Positions 23,860 to 33,500 of a stretch of 64,000 nucleotides of DNA are shown here, in pieces (within the stretch, counting starts at the first letter, position 1; each line of letters starts with the position of its first letter). The stretch lies in NCBI RefSeq assembly GCF_003568665.1, contig NZ_QXMH01000007.1:62001-126000 (forward strand), in the 5' to 3' direction. The DNA is from Chitinophaga alhagiae (GTDB lineage Bacteria; Bacteroidota; Bacteroidia; Chitinophagales; Chitinophagaceae). The translations under genes and the position numbers were made by a program. The notes below the pieces were generated by a model. That model worked only from the letters and a program-made list of their open reading frames with translations. It was not told the origin of the DNA and did no database searches.

Positions 23860-24567
23860 TCAGGCGGGAATATATTCCAATACACTCCCTTTCAGATGCT
23901 CCAGTTTCACAAACGCGTCCGTTTCCCTAAACCCGGCGTCTATCCAAAGCTGCCGGCATTGGGGATTGGCGTATAGTACCTTCAGGCGGCGCGGCAGGCG
24001 GTGAAGCGACTTTTTCACCTGCGCAATAAACAGCTCCATCATAGGCGCATCAAACGGGTTAAAGAGAAAAATGACGCCGGTACTGTCAGGTACTTCGTAA
24101 TAGCGGGCGTTCACACAATCTACTGTTATGGAAAGGCCTTCACTGGCGGCTTGCAGGCTTGCCCGCAGGCGGTTGGCCGCCATATATAGTTTGGGAGAAA
24201 AGTCTATGCCGGTAATATCCCTGAACCCATACGCCGCAGCCATGGCCAGCACACGGCCCTTACCACACCCTACGTCCAGGAAACCGGTCTGCAGGTCTGC
24301 AGGCTGCAGGCGGTCAAACAGCCTGCCGGCGGAGTAATAGTTCACAGGCTCGTACCAGGTGGCATATTGGCGGTCTTCTTTGGCAATGGCGTCTGACAGG
24401 TTGTAGGTGCCGGTGGTGCGGATACCATACTTACGCTCCCCGGCAATTTCATGGCGGATCACAAAAAATGCCAGGGTGAAATTCCAGTGCCAGCCAATGT
24501 ACAGAAAGTAGTAAAAGTACCGCATGTATGGGTGGGTTTGGGTATTACCGAATATACTGAATTTCAA
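23860..24567 (-). CDS. Class I SAM-dependent methyltransferase
   Basis: A 235-residue protein. The SAM motif I (FLDVGCGKGRVLAMAA near residues 90-105) and the acidic end of motif II (GIDFSPKLYMAANRL) are clear; YFYYFLYIGWHWNFTLAFFV near the N-terminus is hydrophobic and may be a membrane anchor. VIFLFNPFD fits the motif IV region. The methyl acceptor is unknown. It is convergent with the small gene at 23539 and shares its terminator. Confidence 0.85.
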   Translation of the reverse strand: MKFSIFGNTQTHPYMRYFYYFLYIGWHWNFTLAFFVIRHEIAGERKYGIRTTGTYNLSDAIAKEDRQYATWYEPVNYYSAGRLFDRLQPADLQTGFLDVGCGKGRVLAMAAAYGFRDITGIDFSPKLYMAANRLRASLQAASEGLSITVDCVNARYYEVPDSTGVIFLFNPFDAPMMELFIAQVKKSLHRLPRRLKVLYANPQCRQLWIDAGFRETDAFVKLEHLKGSVLEYIPA

Positions 24568-24677
24568 GGCATAACGCGTTCGGAGTGATGTTCTGCGGGA
24601 ATGTATTTACATTTGAGAGGCATACGCTCCCGGCCAAAAGGCACTTATTTTGTTGAACCTTACCCAAACGCTCCGTT

Positions 24678-25124
24678 ATGAACAGCATCAAACGCACCAT
24701 TTCCACCCAGCTTCCGCCTATGCGGGCCTACGCAAAGTTTGTACATGAACTGACCAACTGGTGGCCCCGGGAGTATACCTGGTCTCAGGACAAGCTGCAG
24801 CATATTTGTATAGATGACAGGCGGGGCGGCTTCTGCCATGAAACAGGGCCGTATGGTTTCCGTTGCGACTGGGGCCGCGTTATTGCCGTGGAGGCGGGAG
24901 AGTCTATTGTTTTTACCTGGCAGATAAGCCCTACCCGTGCGCCGGAGCCCAACCCCGACAAATCCAGCGAAATAAGCGTACGGTTTTCACCCGGAACAAT
25001 ATTGTTTGAGCACCGGCATTTTGAGCGGCACGGAGAAGGGGCAGACCAGTACCGGCAAGCCATGGATGCTGAAAAAGGATGGGATTACATCCTGCAATGT
25101 TTTACCAGCTACTCCGGGGAGTAA
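24678..25124 (+). CDS. SRPBCC (AHSA1-type) domain protein
   Basis: A 148-residue protein. The pattern KRTISTQLPPMRAYAKFVHELTNWWPREY, then CDWGRVIAVEAGESIVFTWQISP and the terminal helix WDYILQCFTSYSGE fits the helix-grip AHSA1/SRPBCC fold that binds hydrophobic ligands or assists chaperones. No signal peptide. It is divergent from the methyltransferase gene. TACATTTG at 24608-24615 matches the Bacteroidota -7 box and would start transcription about 60 bases before the ATG, although no -33 element is clear. Confidence 0.82.
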   Translation: MNSIKRTISTQLPPMRAYAKFVHELTNWWPREYTWSQDKLQHICIDDRRGGFCHETGPYGFRCDWGRVIAVEAGESIVFTWQISPTRAPEPNPDKSSEISVRFSPGTILFEHRHFERHGEGADQYRQAMDAEKGWDYILQCFTSYSGE

Positions 25125-25153
25125 CCCGCTGCAACGCACTATATTTTCAGATC

Positions 25154-25714
25154 ATGAAAAGACCGTATAAAAAAACAGACTTGCCCGTATGGCAGGTCCG
25201 CAAATTTCTGGAGCCTGGCCCTATTGTACTGGTCAGCTCGCACTGGCAAGGCAAAAACAACATTATGGCCATGGGCTGGCATACGGTGCTGGAATTTTCC
25301 CCTTCCCTGCTGGGCTGCATGATCACCAGCGCCAATCATAGTTTTGACATGGTCCGTAAAAGCGGGGAGTGCGTTATCAATATTCCTACGGCAGATATGA
25401 TAGATACCATTATTGCCATTGGTAACAGCCATGGTCCGCGGGTCAACAAGTTCACCCGGTTTGGCCTCACGCCAGAGCCTGCCGCAACCGTAAAAGCCCC
25501 GCTGATCAGGGAATGTTACGCCAATATTGAATGCCGGCTGGCAGACCGCCGGTTGGTAGACAAATACAATTTTTTCATTTTTGAAGTATTGAAAGCGCAG
25601 GCCGCTACTTATCCAGCATACCCGAAAACGGTGCATTACCGGGGAGAAGGTGTGTTCATGGTGTCTGGAAAGAATATTGCAATGCCGGAAAAGTTCAGGA
25701 AAGGGAATTTATAA
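25154..25714 (+). CDS. Flavin reductase-like, FMN-binding protein
   Basis: A 186-residue split-barrel protein starting MKRPYKKTDLPVW. I chose the ATG at 25154 because the earlier start at 25079 lies inside the SRPBCC gene and adds no fold. FMN-site features are visible: VLVSSHWQGKNNIMAMGWH, LLGCMITSANHSFDM and ECVINIPTADM. These proteins reduce flavin with NAD(P)H or bind FMN as a cofactor. The partner is unknown. It follows the SRPBCC gene by 29 bases, so co-transcription is likely. Confidence 0.88.
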   Translation: MKRPYKKTDLPVWQVRKFLEPGPIVLVSSHWQGKNNIMAMGWHTVLEFSPSLLGCMITSANHSFDMVRKSGECVINIPTADMIDTIIAIGNSHGPRVNKFTRFGLTPEPAATVKAPLIRECYANIECRLADRRLVDKYNFFIFEVLKAQAATYPAYPKTVHYRGEGVFMVSGKNIAMPEKFRKGNL

Positions 25715-25761
25715 CGGGGAGCAAGCTGCAAACCGGCCGTATTGCCTCATTGCCCGTTAAC

Positions 25762-26973
25762 TCAAAACAACCGCAATTGCACTCCTTTAGCCCGTTTCGG
25801 CGGCGGCGCCTTGCCAAATACTGTGCGCCCGCCATACCTCCAGGAGTTGTCACGCTCCTGCTGAACCAGCTCCTCAAACCGGTCATTTGCCACAAAATCT
25901 TTTTCCGATCTCAGGGCCAGCGCATGCAGCGCCTTGATAGCCTGCTGTTTGTCTCCCTCGCCGATCTTCGCCTTGTACACAGCTGTTTGCAGGGTGTTGA
26001 TGGTTTCATCATATACCTTTAGCGGTACGGGGAACGGGTGCCCGTCTTTCCCGCCATGGGCAAAAGCAAAGCGGGCCGGGTCTTTGAACCGGGAGGGCGT
26101 GCCATGTATCACTTCGCTCACCAATGCGAGGGACTGGAGGGTACGCGGGCCAAGCCCCTGCAACAGCAGCAGGTCTTCAAACCCTGCCGGCGGCTGCTCC
26201 TGCGCCAGCCATAATACAGTACCCAGCCGCTTCAGATCTACATCTTCCGCCCTTACATCGTGGTGGTGCGGCATGACCAGTTGCTGCACCTCCTGCAGCA
26301 TCAGTTCCGGCTTTTCCTGCGTAAGGTGGAGGATGCCGTTACGCGCGGCTGCGGCCTCCGTGGCCGTCAGGTTGAGAATGGCGCCCTGGTTGGGGCCGCA
26401 CACCGCCGTATGCGGCTCTTCCACAAAAGACCGCAATTGCTCCGAATGCCAGTGGTACCGCCGCGCGGTTTTGCTGCCTGCGCTCATACCCTGCTGTATA
26501 ACGGACCAGTGGCCTTCGCTGCTTACAATAAAGTTATGGGTGTATAGCTGAAACCCGTCCTGCACGGCGGTATTGTCTACCTTGGCGCTCAGCTTGCTGC
26601 AGCGCACCAGGTAATTCCCATCGAGGCCGGTTTGATCCGCAATTTTGAACAGCTCGGCCGGAGCTTCTTTTGAAAACTTTCCCTTTCCTCCGCAAATATA
26701 AATGCCAAGTTCTTTAGCATGGGGGTTAACGGCCTTTTTGAGGGCGCCCATTACGGAGGTGGTGATACCGGAAGAGTGCCAGTCCATGCCCATTACCGCC
26801 CCCAGGCTCTGAAACCAGAACGGGCTGCTGATACGGCTGAGAAAGGCTTCCCGGCCATATTCCGCCAAAATGGCTTCCGTAACGGCCAGGCCCAGGCGGG
26901 CCATTCTTTCCGCCAGCCAGCGGGGCACGTAACCATAATGTAAAGGCAGGTCTGCAGATCCGGAACGCTTCAT
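25762..26973 (-). CDS. DUF763 protein with a helix-hairpin-helix motif
   Basis: A 403-residue protein starting MKRSGSADLPLHYGYVPRWLAERM; an upstream start at 27081 adds only a low-complexity, untypical tail. I recognise the DUF763 pattern (DLPLHYGYVP..., LGAVMGMDWHSSGITTSV, GIYICGGKG). Residues near 295-320 (LLLLQGLGPRTLQSLALVSEV) read as a helix-hairpin-helix DNA-binding motif. DUF763 is common in archaea and thermophiles and has no settled function; a DNA-repair-type role is a guess. No signal peptide. Single gene. Confidence 0.8.
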   Translation of the reverse strand: MKRSGSADLPLHYGYVPRWLAERMARLGLAVTEAILAEYGREAFLSRISSPFWFQSLGAVMGMDWHSSGITTSVMGALKKAVNPHAKELGIYICGGKGKFSKEAPAELFKIADQTGLDGNYLVRCSKLSAKVDNTAVQDGFQLYTHNFIVSSEGHWSVIQQGMSAGSKTARRYHWHSEQLRSFVEEPHTAVCGPNQGAILNLTATEAAAARNGILHLTQEKPELMLQEVQQLVMPHHHDVRAEDVDLKRLGTVLWLAQEQPPAGFEDLLLLQGLGPRTLQSLALVSEVIHGTPSRFKDPARFAFAHGGKDGHPFPVPLKVYDETINTLQTAVYKAKIGEGDKQQAIKALHALALRSEKDFVANDRFEELVQQERDNSWRYGGRTVFGKAPPPKRAKGVQLRLF

Positions 26974-27105
26974 GCTAACAAATTTAGCATTTTTATGCGT
27001 ACCGGGGGCATTATTTCCCGCCTTCAACAACCGGGCAGGGCCTTTCGTGCTATCATTGAGGCGTGGGCCCGTTCGGCGCAAAGATGAAGCAGTGGCGGAT
27101 ACCCT

Positions 27106-27825
27106 TTATTCCCGGTCGTTTTTCACCGCAACTGCCCCCGGGTTAATGCCGAACTTCTTTTTGAACTCGTTGCTGAAGTGCTGCAGGGTGGTATACCCAG
27201 TTTCATATGCCACCCCGGTAACGGTATTATTCCCTTCCAGCAATAGTTGCCGGGCCAGGGTGAGGCGGTGGTCTTTGAGATAACCGAACACCGTGTTGCC
27301 GAATACTTCTTTAAACCCTGTTTTGAGTTTGTACTCATTCAGGCCGGCCAGCCGCGCCAGGGCCGTGAGAGAGGGCGGGTGCTGAATATCGCGCAGCAAA
27401 GCCTCCCGGGCCTGGTATATCTTATCTACGTCCGCGGGCCGAAGCGACAACGGCCGGGCGGCGGTTTCCTGCTGCTTGCATGGCGGGGCCAGCAGTTCCA
27501 GCGCCCGCGCCTGCAGGTAAAGATGTTGCCAGCCGCGCTGGTAGCTGCATTGCCATTTATCCGCCACCAGCGCCTGCATCTGCGGGGTAATGGGCAACCC
27601 GGGCAGGGGCGCCTGCTCGGCGGTTACAATGCAGATGTCTTCATGCACCGTTATATTGCAGGCTTCAACGCGTATGCCGTCTTCCCAGTACCTGCGGAAG
27701 TGCATGTTCCAGAAAGGCAGCAGGGCTGCCTGTTCCTCATTCCAGTTCCAGCCATGCGCGGGGCCTTCCGTGCAGGAGCTGGTGTATAATACCTCATTAG
27801 TGACAAGCCTGTATACTGTTTCCAT
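27106..27825 (-). CDS. AraC-family transcriptional regulator
   Basis: A 239-residue protein starting METVYRLVTNEVLYTSS. The upstream reading frame to 28251 crosses the divergent acyltransferase gene, so the later ATG is right. The first 120 residues are a poorly conserved sensing domain; residues 155-235 hold the AraC double helix-turn-helix (LTALARLAGLNEYKLKTGFKEVFG and VTGVAYETGYTTLQHFSNEFKKKFG). The ligand is unknown. It is divergent from the LpxL-like gene across 156 bases, a common arrangement for local control, but a regulatory link is only inferred. Confidence 0.88.
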   Translation of the reverse strand: METVYRLVTNEVLYTSSCTEGPAHGWNWNEEQAALLPFWNMHFRRYWEDGIRVEACNITVHEDICIVTAEQAPLPGLPITPQMQALVADKWQCSYQRGWQHLYLQARALELLAPPCKQQETAARPLSLRPADVDKIYQAREALLRDIQHPPSLTALARLAGLNEYKLKTGFKEVFGNTVFGYLKDHRLTLARQLLLEGNNTVTGVAYETGYTTLQHFSNEFKKKFGINPGAVAVKNDRE

Positions 27826-27981
27826 AATAATCCGTTTTACGCAACTTCTTTTTCGTTTTCTGCAAGCCGCCGCTGCCTGAAATCCGTCTCTTTGCATTGC
27901 GCAGCAGCAGCGTACTATAAAAGGAACGGAGAAAAAGGTCTTTGCCCCTACCCGCTCCTGGAATTTCTTTAACGGTATACC

Positions 27982-28752
27982 ATGCTTTACTTTATCCTTT
28001 ACAAAATTCTCAGGTACCGCTACGCAGTGGTGGTACAAAACCTGTCCCGCTCTTTCCCGGAACGGTCTTACTCGGAGATCAGGCTGGTAGCAGCGGGTTT
28101 CTACCGCCACTTCTGCCGCATATTCCTTGAAATGGGCCTCATGCTGCTGATGCCGGAGCGGCGGGTAAAAGAGAAAGTGGTAGTAAGGGATACGGCGCTG
28201 CTGGAGCATTACCATGCGCAGCAAAAGAACATCATCATTATGCTGGGCCACTACGGCAATTGGGAGTGCCTCAATATACTACCACGGTATTGCAGCTTTC
28301 CGCTCTATGCCGTGTACAAACCGCTGTCCAACGCTTTTTTTGACCGCGTTATGCAGCGGCTGCGCTCCCGGTTTGGCCTGCGCCTGCTACCCATGCACAA
28401 AACCGCCCGGCACATGTTGGCGGCCCATAGCGTCAAAGGCGCGTACATTTTTGTAGCAGACCAGTTCCCGCCGCAGGAAACGTGTACCATGAGCTTTCTG
28501 CACCAGCCTACCAGGGTTATTACCGGCGCGGAAAGGCTTGCTAAAACAACCGGTGCTGCCGTGGTATATGCGTCTGTCAAAAAAACAGCCGGGCCGGCAG
28601 ACTGGGAAATATCTTTCCGGCTGATCTGTGATGAGCCTGCTGTTGCTCCTCCTAACCACATCACACAACGGTTCACAGAAATGCTGGAGCAGGATATTTG
28701 TGATTCTCCGCAATACTGGCTGTGGACGCACCGGCGGTGGAAACAGCAATAA
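27982..28752 (+). CDS. LpxL/HtrB-type lipid A acyltransferase-like protein, shortened N-terminus
   Basis: A 256-residue lysophospholipid-acyltransferase family protein. The active-site HX4E box shows as GHYGNWECL (about residues 90-98), followed by a YAVYKPLSN and RFGLRLLPMHK pattern typical of LpxL-like enzymes that acylate lipid A or related lipids at the inner membrane. The N-terminus is about 25 residues shorter than usual. In the same frame just upstream, a family-like stretch (GLCPYPLLEFL) is cut by TAA at 27970-27972, so the gene may have been shortened by a stop codon. Alternatively the downstream ATG is the true start. Confidence 0.8.
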   Translation: MLYFILYKILRYRYAVVVQNLSRSFPERSYSEIRLVAAGFYRHFCRIFLEMGLMLLMPERRVKEKVVVRDTALLEHYHAQQKNIIIMLGHYGNWECLNILPRYCSFPLYAVYKPLSNAFFDRVMQRLRSRFGLRLLPMHKTARHMLAAHSVKGAYIFVADQFPPQETCTMSFLHQPTRVITGAERLAKTTGAAVVYASVKKTAGPADWEISFRLICDEPAVAPPNHITQRFTEMLEQDICDSPQYWLWTHRRWKQQ

Positions 28753-28758
28753 CCCCAT

Positions 28759-28796
28759 AAAAAACGTGCGGCCGCTGATGCGGCCGCACGTTTTTT
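28759..28796. terminator. Perfect bidirectional terminator hairpin
   Basis: A perfect 17-bp stem begins AAAAAACGTGCGGCCGC and its complement, with loop TGAT and T-rich ends on both strands. It separates the acyltransferase gene from the convergent SusD gene. Confidence 0.9.
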
Positions 28797-28810
28797 ATAT
28801 TTCAGCAGTA

Positions 28811-30502
28811 TCAGTAACCGGGGTTCTGGGCCAGGTAACCGGGCAGGTTGCTGGCGCCGTCTATAGCGGTTTGCGGAATGGGGAAAATCCTTTTCTGTTT
28901 GTCTGTATTGGTCTTTTCCGTCCAGGTGCCTTCATATTTGCCGAAACGGACCATATCCGTACGGCGTTGGGCTTCCCAGTAAAACTCAAAGCCTCTTTCG
29001 CGCAGCAGCAGGTCAAGGGTAATGGTGGCAAGCGGGGCGGCGGGCGTGGTGGCCGTTCTGGCCGCACGTACCGTGTTCACGTCTGCCAGCGCGGTAGTGG
29101 CGGCGTCTCCCCTTCTCAGTTTGGCTTCCGCCCGCATCAGGTATACATCCGCCAGGCGGAGTATCACAATATCATGTTCGCCAAAATTACGGCCGCTCAC
29201 GGACGTTTTGCTGAACTCGTATTTGGACACGCGGTAACCGGAGTTGTAGTTGCTGCCGGCCACCGTGAAATCTACCTGCTCCGTGAAATCAACGGCGAGC
29301 GTGGGTTTGCTGCGGGTGTCGTAAAACAGCTTCCTCACTTTCATTTTGCCGTCCGCGCATTTGAGGAACACACCGCCTTCACGCACCAGGCCATATTGCT
29401 GGCCGCGCAAAATACCGCGGTTGATGTTGAATTGGGACGCTTCCACGCAGGAGTCTGCCGGGTTGGTGTAGATAGACAGGTTCTGCTTATAGAAACGGGG
29501 GTCTGCCACAGCGGGGTCCAGCGGTGCGGTAGCATTTGCCCAGGCCCTGTAAAAATCAGATGTAATGGCAGGGCCGTCTGTTCCGTTGGCGCCGGGGTAA
29601 GCGGGCAGCGGGAACTGGTCTCCTGATATGGAAAAGTAGGCCATGCGGTTGTGGCCGTTCAGGTCTGCACGCTGATCTACCACAAAAATAAGCTCCTTGT
29701 TGTTGTGGTTGGCGTCGTCAAACAGCGAAAAATAATCTGCGGAGAGGGCAAACTGCGGGGTGCCGATGATCTTGTCGCAGTACTCCACTACTTTGTCCAT
29801 GTCTTCTTTCTTGAAATCGAAAGTAGCGGCGTACCGGTCCCGGTAAACGGCCGCGTTCAGGTGCAGCCGCGCCAGCAGCCCCCATACGCCGGCCTTGGTG
29901 AGACGGCCCGGGCCGGTGGTATTGTCCAGCACAGGCTCTACGGCCAGCAGCTCTGCCTTAATGTACTCCACGGCTTCAGGGCCACGCAGTATTTTGGAGG
30001 CCTCGTTCAGGTTGTCTTTTACAAACACCAGCCCGAAGAGGTCCAGCGTGAGCATGGAGTAGTAAGCCCGCATGGCTTTTGCTTCCGCCAGGAAAAGCGC
30101 CGCGTTGGGGTCTTTGTTCTCAGGCAGCGTGTTGATGGCGGTAATAGCGCGGGACGCGCCTTGCAGCACGTTATTCCAGGTGTTGCGCACGTTGGGGTCT
30201 GTACTGGTGGTCTCATGTTTGTGCAGGGAAAGATAGATGCCGTTATCTCCCCAGTCCGTACCGCCGCGGTAAGGCAGTATGGCCTCGTCCGTAGAAATTT
30301 CCTGCAGGGCAAAATAATTGGTATGCAGCCAGATGTCAGGCAGCTTGGCGTACACCGGCGCTATAATGCCTTCCGCTATCTGCTTGTCTGTAAGCCCGGT
30401 TACGGAAGATTCATCCAGTACTTCCTCATTCAGCTTGGTACAGCCGGTCATAACGGCAATGCCTATACCTGCTGCCAGTAATGCTAGTTTTATCTTTTTC
30501 AT
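28811..30502 (-). CDS. SusD/RagB-family surface lipoprotein (second locus)
   Basis: A 563-residue lipoprotein (MKKIKLALLAAGIGIAVMTGC, Cys21). SusD landmarks: N-terminal TPR helix SRAITAINTLPENKDPNAALFLAEAKAMRAYYSMLTLDLFG (near 120-165) and C-terminal LLRERGFEFYWEAQRRTDMVRFG. It lies 12 bases after its SusC partner. No enzyme or DUF4998-type helper follows, so this locus is a bare SusC/SusD pair; the ligand is not indicated by neighbours. Confidence 0.93.
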   Translation of the reverse strand: MKKIKLALLAAGIGIAVMTGCTKLNEEVLDESSVTGLTDKQIAEGIIAPVYAKLPDIWLHTNYFALQEISTDEAILPYRGGTDWGDNGIYLSLHKHETTSTDPNVRNTWNNVLQGASRAITAINTLPENKDPNAALFLAEAKAMRAYYSMLTLDLFGLVFVKDNLNEASKILRGPEAVEYIKAELLAVEPVLDNTTGPGRLTKAGVWGLLARLHLNAAVYRDRYAATFDFKKEDMDKVVEYCDKIIGTPQFALSADYFSLFDDANHNNKELIFVVDQRADLNGHNRMAYFSISGDQFPLPAYPGANGTDGPAITSDFYRAWANATAPLDPAVADPRFYKQNLSIYTNPADSCVEASQFNINRGILRGQQYGLVREGGVFLKCADGKMKVRKLFYDTRSKPTLAVDFTEQVDFTVAGSNYNSGYRVSKYEFSKTSVSGRNFGEHDIVILRLADVYLMRAEAKLRRGDAATTALADVNTVRAARTATTPAAPLATITLDLLLRERGFEFYWEAQRRTDMVRFGKYEGTWTEKTNTDKQKRIFPIPQTAIDGASNLPGYLAQNPGY

Positions 30503-30514
30503 ATACGAAAGCTC

Positions 30515-33500
30515 TTAGAATGAAACATTTAAACTGAAAATGACGGATTTGGCCTTGGGATAGCTCATGAAGTCAATGCCGTAAGACGAAATACCGTTGA
30601 TGGTCCGGTCCGTATTCACCTCCGGATCATAGCCGTCGTATTTGGTGGCTATAAACAGGTTTTGCCCGGTTACAGACAGGCGGAGCGAATTGACCCAGTT
30701 TTTGATGCCCAGGGCGGTGGTATTGAAGTTGTAGCCGAGGGTTACGTTGTTCAGCCGCAGGTAAGCCCCGTTTTTCAGATAACGGGTGCTCACCGGGGCT
30801 GCGTTGTTCACTGATTCTTCAGGGTATGCGATGGCCTCCGGCGTGGTGTTCACGTTTTTGGAGAGCTTGAGTTTGTAGAAACTGGCATTGGCCGTGTTGT
30901 CATAGATCTTGTTGCCTGCCACGCCGTTGAAGTTGGCGGTGAGGTCAAAGTTCCGGTAGTTCACGCTGCCATGGAAGCTGTACAGCACATTGGGCAACGC
31001 CGTACCGGCGGCAATGCGGTCCTTGTCTGATTCGATGCCGTCTTTGTCAAGGTCGCGGTAAGTGCTGAGGCCGTTGGCGTCAAAGCCTGTCCACTCTTTC
31101 AGGAAGAACGTGCCAATGGGTTCGCCGTTGATGTAACCGTTAATGGTAGCGGACGTAAGGCCCGAGCCGGAAGCAGAACCGGAGGGGATCACGGAGTAGG
31201 GCGAGTGTTCCACCTTGTTGTTCATATAGGTGATGTTGCCGCCCAGGTTAAAGCCGAAGCCGGAAGCTGCAAAATGCTGGCGGTAGTCCAGGTCAAGCTC
31301 CACGCCCCTGTTGGTGATGGTCATGTCTTTCACGTTGGTCCAGAAAGTACCCGCCGGCTGCACCGGGTCTGCCGGTATCACTTCCAGCAGTATGTTGCTG
31401 GATATCTTGTTGAATACATCTACAGAACCGGAGAGCGCGCCTCTCATAAAACCAAAGTCCAGGCCTATGTTGGTCTGTTTGGAAATTTCCCATTGTATGT
31501 CCGGGTTGGCCAGGCGGGAGTATACCGTACCTGCCGGATAAGGCCCGCTGCCGTAAAGCGGGTAGCTGGTGCTACCTGAAACGGTGGAGGTGAACAGCGC
31601 CTGTGTGATTTTGGAAGGGATCTCCTGGTTGCCGGTTTGCCCCCAGCCTGCGCGCAGCTTCAGCATGCTGATAGCAGACGAGCCTTTGAGGAAACCTTCT
31701 TCAGATATTTTCCAGCCCAGGGAGAAAGACGGGAAGAAACCGTACTTGTTATTGGTACCGAACTTGGAAGACCCGTCTGCCCTGAAGTTGGCCGTTACCA
31801 GGTAGCGGTCTGCATACTGGTAGGTAACCCTGCCAAAGAAAGATTGCAGTTCATTGATGAAGGCATAACCGCCGGGCCGGTTGTTGGCCAGTGTCAGCTC
31901 CTGCCCCAGCCCCGGGTTGTAAATGGGGTCTACGGGCGAAATGGGGAATTTGTTGATGCTGGTATTTCTGCCCTGCACAAAGATCTTCTGGTAAGAATGG
32001 CCGGCCATGGCAGACAGATTGTGCATGCCTTCGTTATACGTATAGGTAAGGTAGTTTTCTATCAGGCTGTTGCGGTTGTAGTTATGCCAGGTTTCCAGCC
32101 GCCCGTCCCGCTGCGGTACAGCGCTGGGTTTATTTACAATATCCCGCGTACCGGTGGAGTTATCTATGCCGAAATTCAGCTTGTACACCAGGCCTTTGAT
32201 AATGCGCAGCGAAGGGGAAATATTGCCCGTTACGCGGTTGATGGTAGTAATGTCATTATCGAGGTCAAAATACATCAGCGGGTTGTTGAGGCTTTGGTAT
32301 TTGGCCGGCTCGCCGTTGGCGTCATACGCGGGGTAAGTAGGATTGTTGCCGATGGCATCGCCAATAATGGTGCTGATAGGCGGCCGCTGGTTTTTAGTGT
32401 TGGACACGCCCAGGTTCACCTCTACCACCAGCCGGTCATCATCCCAGAACTTTTGTGTGGCGTTGAAGCGGCCGGAGTAGCGGTTCATGTCGTTGTTCTT
32501 GATAATACCTTCCTGCCGCTGCATGCCGAAAGATGCGTAGTACGTGAGTTTATTGGCGCCGCCGCTGAGGGCAAGGTTATAGTTCTGTGTGAACGCCGTT
32601 CTGGTCACTTCTTTCTGCCAATCCGTATCACCTCCCTGGTCATCCAGCATGCCGCCCAGTTTGGGTACTTCCGCGCGAAATTCGCTGGCGGTGAACAGGG
32701 GCAATGCCCTGGCCAGCGAAGAAAAACCGGCGCTGGCGGAGAACTGCAGCGTAGAGGCCCCGGCCTTGCCTTTACGGGTGGTGATGAGGATAACGCCATT
32801 GGCGCCGCGGGAGCCGTAAATGGCAGTGGCGGAGGCGTCTTTTAATACGTCTATAGACTCAATATCCTGCGGGTTAATGAAGTTAAGCGGGTCGCCGCCG
32901 CCGGTGCTGGAATTGTCAAGCGGCAGGCCATCTACCACAAACAGCGGCGTACTGCCCGTTCTTACCCCGCCGGGGCCGCGCACCGTTATGCCCAGCATGC
33001 CGCCCGGCTCACCGCTGACCGACGTAACGTTCACGCCGGCCATTTTACCTTGCAGCAGCTCCTGCGGTGCGTTGATGATGCCTTTATTAAAGGCCTCGCT
33101 CTTCAGTGATTTCACAGCTCCCGTTACATCTTTCTTTGCCTGTGTGCCGTAACCTACTACCACTACCTGCGTAAGGTCTGTGGAGGCCGGCTGCAGGCTC
33201 ACGTTGATCTGTGTTTTGCCTGCAATAGGTACTTCCTGCGTTACATAGCCGATGAAACTCACTACCAGTACGGTGGCATTATCTGGTGCTACAAGTGAGA
33301 ACGCGCCCTTTACATCCGTACTGGTAGTTCTGGCAACGCCTTTGATACCCACGGTGGCGCCGGCCAGCAGCTCCCCTGTAGCGGCGTCCTTCACGGTGCC
33401 GGTAATGGTCTGTTGGGGTTGTACACCGTGTTTTTCATGTACCAGGCCCGCTGCCCGCGCATGGCCTGTGGAGGAAAGAGAACAGCAGCAAACTACGGAA

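Noticed and set aside
28251-28251. Start of the AraC gene at 28251 instead of 27825
   Set aside because: That extended frame runs antisense through the LpxL-like gene and its first 142 residues have no conserved pattern.
31637-32845. Plus-strand frame of 402 codons opposite the second SusC
   Set aside because: The SusC on the other strand has the full plug and barrel pattern; the frame is a shadow.
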